Of a DNA stretch of 33,653 nt, positions 32,482-33,653 are shown piece after piece (positions within the stretch are counted from its first letter, which is position 1; every line of letters begins with the position of its first letter). Source of the DNA: Lachnospiraceae bacterium (GTDB lineage: Bacteria > Bacillota > Clostridia > Lachnospirales > Lachnospiraceae). The stretch covers positions 1 through 33,653 of the forward strand of contig JAILHW010000123.1 of the NCBI GenBank assembly GCA_024695605.1, in the 5' to 3' direction. The notes beneath the pieces were generated by a model. That model worked only from the letters and a program-made list of their open reading frames with translations, made no database searches and had not been told where the DNA came from. The position numbers and the translations under genes are program-made.

Positions 32482-32693
32482 ATGCCGTCGTTCCTTTCAT
32501 AAAGATGCATTCGGGCTACGTTCCGGATGAGGCCTACGCCGGTTCCAAAGGACGCATCTTCGTTCCCAATGCCGCCCATTCCCTTGTGCAAAAGTCGCCC
32601 TGTTCCTAATGCACATGTGATGTTCGGCAAAGGTCACTCCGCTTGCTCTCAATGGAATCCCCGTAGTCGGTCATCCTTCATTTTGCCCTATAG

Positions 32694-33027
32694 ACAAGAT
32701 ATGGGAATAAATTCCCCACGCTCGTATATACGAGCTTATCTTGTTCTCTTGGGGACACCCCACAGGGGTTTCCCTGGCGAAGCCAGACCCTTCCAGCCAA
32801 GGGGCAAAGCCCCTTACGAGAGCCTGCAAATTTTGAGCCTGGCGGCACCAAAATTTCCATACTCTCTATCCCTTCGATCCGCTCATAAATTCACGGATCG
32901 ACAAGGGGCGCCGCCCCTTGCGATAGCGCCAAAATAGACTCACTTCAGTTCGTGCTTTTTGACCGCTATCTAACCCCTGTGCAGCTTCTCCCGTTGGTCG
33001 AAACTGCATAGGGGCTGCCGCCCCTAT
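32694..33027. other. Hairpin-dense probable origin of transfer / leader region
   Basis: The gene-free stretch upstream of the relaxase (32482-33300) contains a chain of perfect inverted repeats. ACAAGATA/TATCTTGT (32694-32744) encloses two hairpins, GGGAA-TAAA-TTCCC (32703-32716) and the 16-base palindrome GCTCGTATATACGAGC (32720-32735). Then come TGGGG-ACA-CCCCA (32750), CTGGC-GAA-GCCAG (32774), AAGGGGC-AAA-GCCCCTT (32799), AAATTTTG/CAAAATTT (32828-32856), CGATCCG/CGGATCG (32875-32900), CAAGGGGC-GCC-GCCCCTTG (32902-32920), GATAGCG/CGCTATC (32922-32970) and ATAGGGGC-TGCC-GCCCCTAT (33008-33027). Position and structure fit oriT; no known nic site was recognised. Confidence 0.65.
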
Positions 33028-33046
33028 CCGCTTTTCAAGCTTCGTT

Positions 33047-33094
33047 TCACTCAGCTGTGAGAAAGCTGACCCTGCGGGCTTGCGTATTCTTCAT
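33047..33094 (-). CDS. Possible leader peptide (15 residues) upstream of the hairpin region
   Basis: An ATG at 33094 opens MKNTQARRVSFLTAE and stops at 33047. It lies just downstream of the predicted minus-strand promoter (33128-33157) and ahead of the hairpin chain, as a regulatory leader peptide would. The ribosome site is weak (GAGG ten bases upstream). The longer in-frame reading to 33238 would start before the promoter and is not supported. Confidence 0.35.
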   Translation of the reverse strand: MKNTQARRVSFLTAE

Positions 33095-33127
33095 TCTTAC
33101 TTTTGCCTCAAAATGGATTATAATACC

Positions 33128-33157
33128 ATAATAACAGAGCATACACAAGTGCGTCAA
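33128..33157 (-). promoter_or_regulatory. Probable promoter of the mob transcript
   Basis: On the minus strand TTGACG (33152-33157), 18 bp and TATTAT (33128-33133). It would produce a leader of about 640 bases through the hairpin region before the relaxase start at 32481. Confidence 0.55.
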
Positions 33158-33242
33158 CATTTTATAATCGCTAATATGCCGTAAATATAGGGGTCTAACG
33201 CACTTATAAATACACATAATGAAAGTATATATACACAAAATG
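33147..33242. repeat. Phased repeats in the divergent promoter region
   Basis: A perfect inverted pair, AAGTGCGT (33147-33154) and ACGCACTT (33198-33205), has starts 51 bp apart; one copy overlaps the minus-strand -35 box. A direct repeat, TACACATAATG (33211-33221) and TACACAAAATG (33232-33242), is spaced exactly 21 bp, and TACACAAGTG occurs once more at 33142. These look like operator or iteron half-sites on the same face of the helix. Confidence 0.5.
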
Positions 33243-33243
33243 A

Positions 33244-33272
33244 TTGTTTTTTAAGTTCCAGGAGCTTATAAT
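33244..33272 (+). promoter_or_regulatory. Promoter of the partial gene at the window end
   Basis: TTGTTT (33244-33249), 17 bp and a perfect TATAAT (33267-33272). The leader is about 20 bases and includes AGGAGGA. The direct repeats end two bases before the -35. Confidence 0.65.
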
Positions 33273-33301
33273 ATACTCAAAAGACCAGGAGGAAAAATTC
33301 T

Positions 33302-33653
33302 ATGGAAGATTATTCAATTAGTGAAATGGTAGAAAAGGCAACGGCATATTATGCGTTAGATCCTTCAAAAGCTTCTAAAAGAGCAACACGGGAAACAATC
33401 GTTAGAGATCTGAAAAAACAGGGGGTATGGGAACAGAATGTTCAAGTGGTAGGAGAAAAGAGAGGGGTGCATTACTTCGATTTGGCGACTATGACAAACA
33501 CCCTGTATGTGCGGCTCGAAGAATACTTTGGAAAACGTGCGGGTGAGGCGTGGAAACTTGCTAAAGAAATGAGCGCAGAGAACCGTAAACGATTAATTAC
33601 TTCATCTCCAACTGAAGACGAGATTAGATTTGATGCGTCAACTGTTTCTTATA
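33302..33653 (+). CDS. N-terminal part of an unrecognised mobile-element protein (runs off the window)
   Basis: An excellent AGGAGGA lies 9 bases before the ATG, and the frame stays open for 117 codons to the window end. The visible part begins MEDYSISEMVEKATAYYALD and continues through TRETIVRDLKKQGVWE and GVHYFDLATMTNTLYVRLEEYF. The region around TRETIVRDLKKQG could form a winged helix, but I cannot assign a family. It is divergent from the mob genes and has its own promoter with phased repeats, as a regulator or replication gene of the element might. Confidence 0.7.
   Translation, partial: MEDYSISEMVEKATAYYALDPSKASKRATRETIVRDLKKQGVWEQNVQVVGEKRGVHYFDLATMTNTLYVRLEEYFGKRAGEAWKLAKEMSAENRKRLITSSPTEDEIRFDASTVSY

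Larger units (their letters stand above)
28150..33653. mobile_element. Left part of an integrative mobilizable/conjugative element at the 3' end of the rlmD-type gene
   Basis: From within the end of the methyltransferase gene to the window edge the DNA is AT-richer and carries a serine recombinase, a VirD4-type coupling protein, a MobV-type relaxase and a hairpin-dense probable transfer origin. The 3' end of rum/rlmD genes is a known integration site for Firmicutes ICEs. The left boundary probably lies in 28143-28170 (the codons for HVETVVLL), but no second att copy is in the window, so the exact edge is not proven. The right end, a site-specific integrase and any type IV secretion genes would lie beyond 33653. 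Confidence 0.75.

Noticed and set aside
32527-32937. 136-codon plus-strand open frame in the hairpin region
   Set aside because: It is built from the inverted repeats, has no ribosome site and shows Pro/Ser/Arg-rich non-protein-like sequence.
33047-33238. 63-codon minus-strand open frame upstream of the mob leader
   Set aside because: Its start lies upstream of the predicted promoter and the N-terminal half is Cys/Tyr/Ile-rich low-quality sequence; only the last 15 codons are kept as a possible leader peptide.

Overview
The window looks like a chromosomal stretch of a Gram-positive, Clostridia-type bacterium, most likely Lachnospiraceae. The grounds are moderate GC with strong AGGAGG-type ribosome sites, a lysine riboswitch in front of dapAB, a YerC/YecD-type TrpR relative, a DUF1836 protein, a PTS_EIIC_2-type membrane protein, several cell-wall hydrolase and synthase genes, and a mobile element of a type common in gut Firmicutes. 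The assignment rests on gene content read by eye. No rRNA, tRNA or CRISPR array was seen.

Bases 1-14800: the 3' end of an unrecognised gene runs into a heterodimeric ABC exporter pair (925-4701) whose two ATPase halves have complementary degenerate sites. A convergent class A penicillin-binding protein follows (4752-7448), then a YigZ/IMPACT-family protein, a membrane-anchored EAL phosphodiesterase with a decayed GGDEF domain, the ribosome-associated GTPase TypA/BipA (minus strand), a small unknown gene that appears to be leaderless, and a chemotaxis receptor (minus strand). Clear hairpin terminators separate the convergent pairs.

Bases 14800-19750: a strong promoter, a lysine riboswitch and its terminator lead into dapA-dapB and, unexpectedly, a eukaryotic-type HisA. 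A cold-shock protein and a PTS_EIIC_2-type permease are divergent from each other. The permease is followed by two hairpin elements.

Bases 19740-28170: a TrpR-like repressor with a palindrome in its own leader is divergent from an apparent operon of DUF1836 protein, a double-headed cell-wall hydrolase (amidase plus GH25 lysozyme with two central membrane segments), greA and pcrA. A small acidic-tailed membrane protein and an RlmD/RumA-type rRNA methyltransferase follow.

Bases ~28150-33653 (window end): the methyltransferase continues past its usual C-terminus into a foreign-looking tail, and AT-richer mobile-element genes follow. These are a small serine recombinase, a small unknown gene, a VirD4-type coupling protein overlapping a short MobV-type relaxase, an ~800-base gene-free region packed with hairpins (probable oriT and leader), a divergent promoter region with phased repeats, and the start of an unknown gene. 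This is the left part of an integrative mobilizable or conjugative element inserted at the 3' end of the rumA-type gene. Its other end lies outside the window. The most unusual items are the double-headed hydrolase with its topology problem, the chimeric methyltransferase, the compact relaxase/coupling-protein module with its hairpin array, and the lysine-riboswitch operon carrying HisA.
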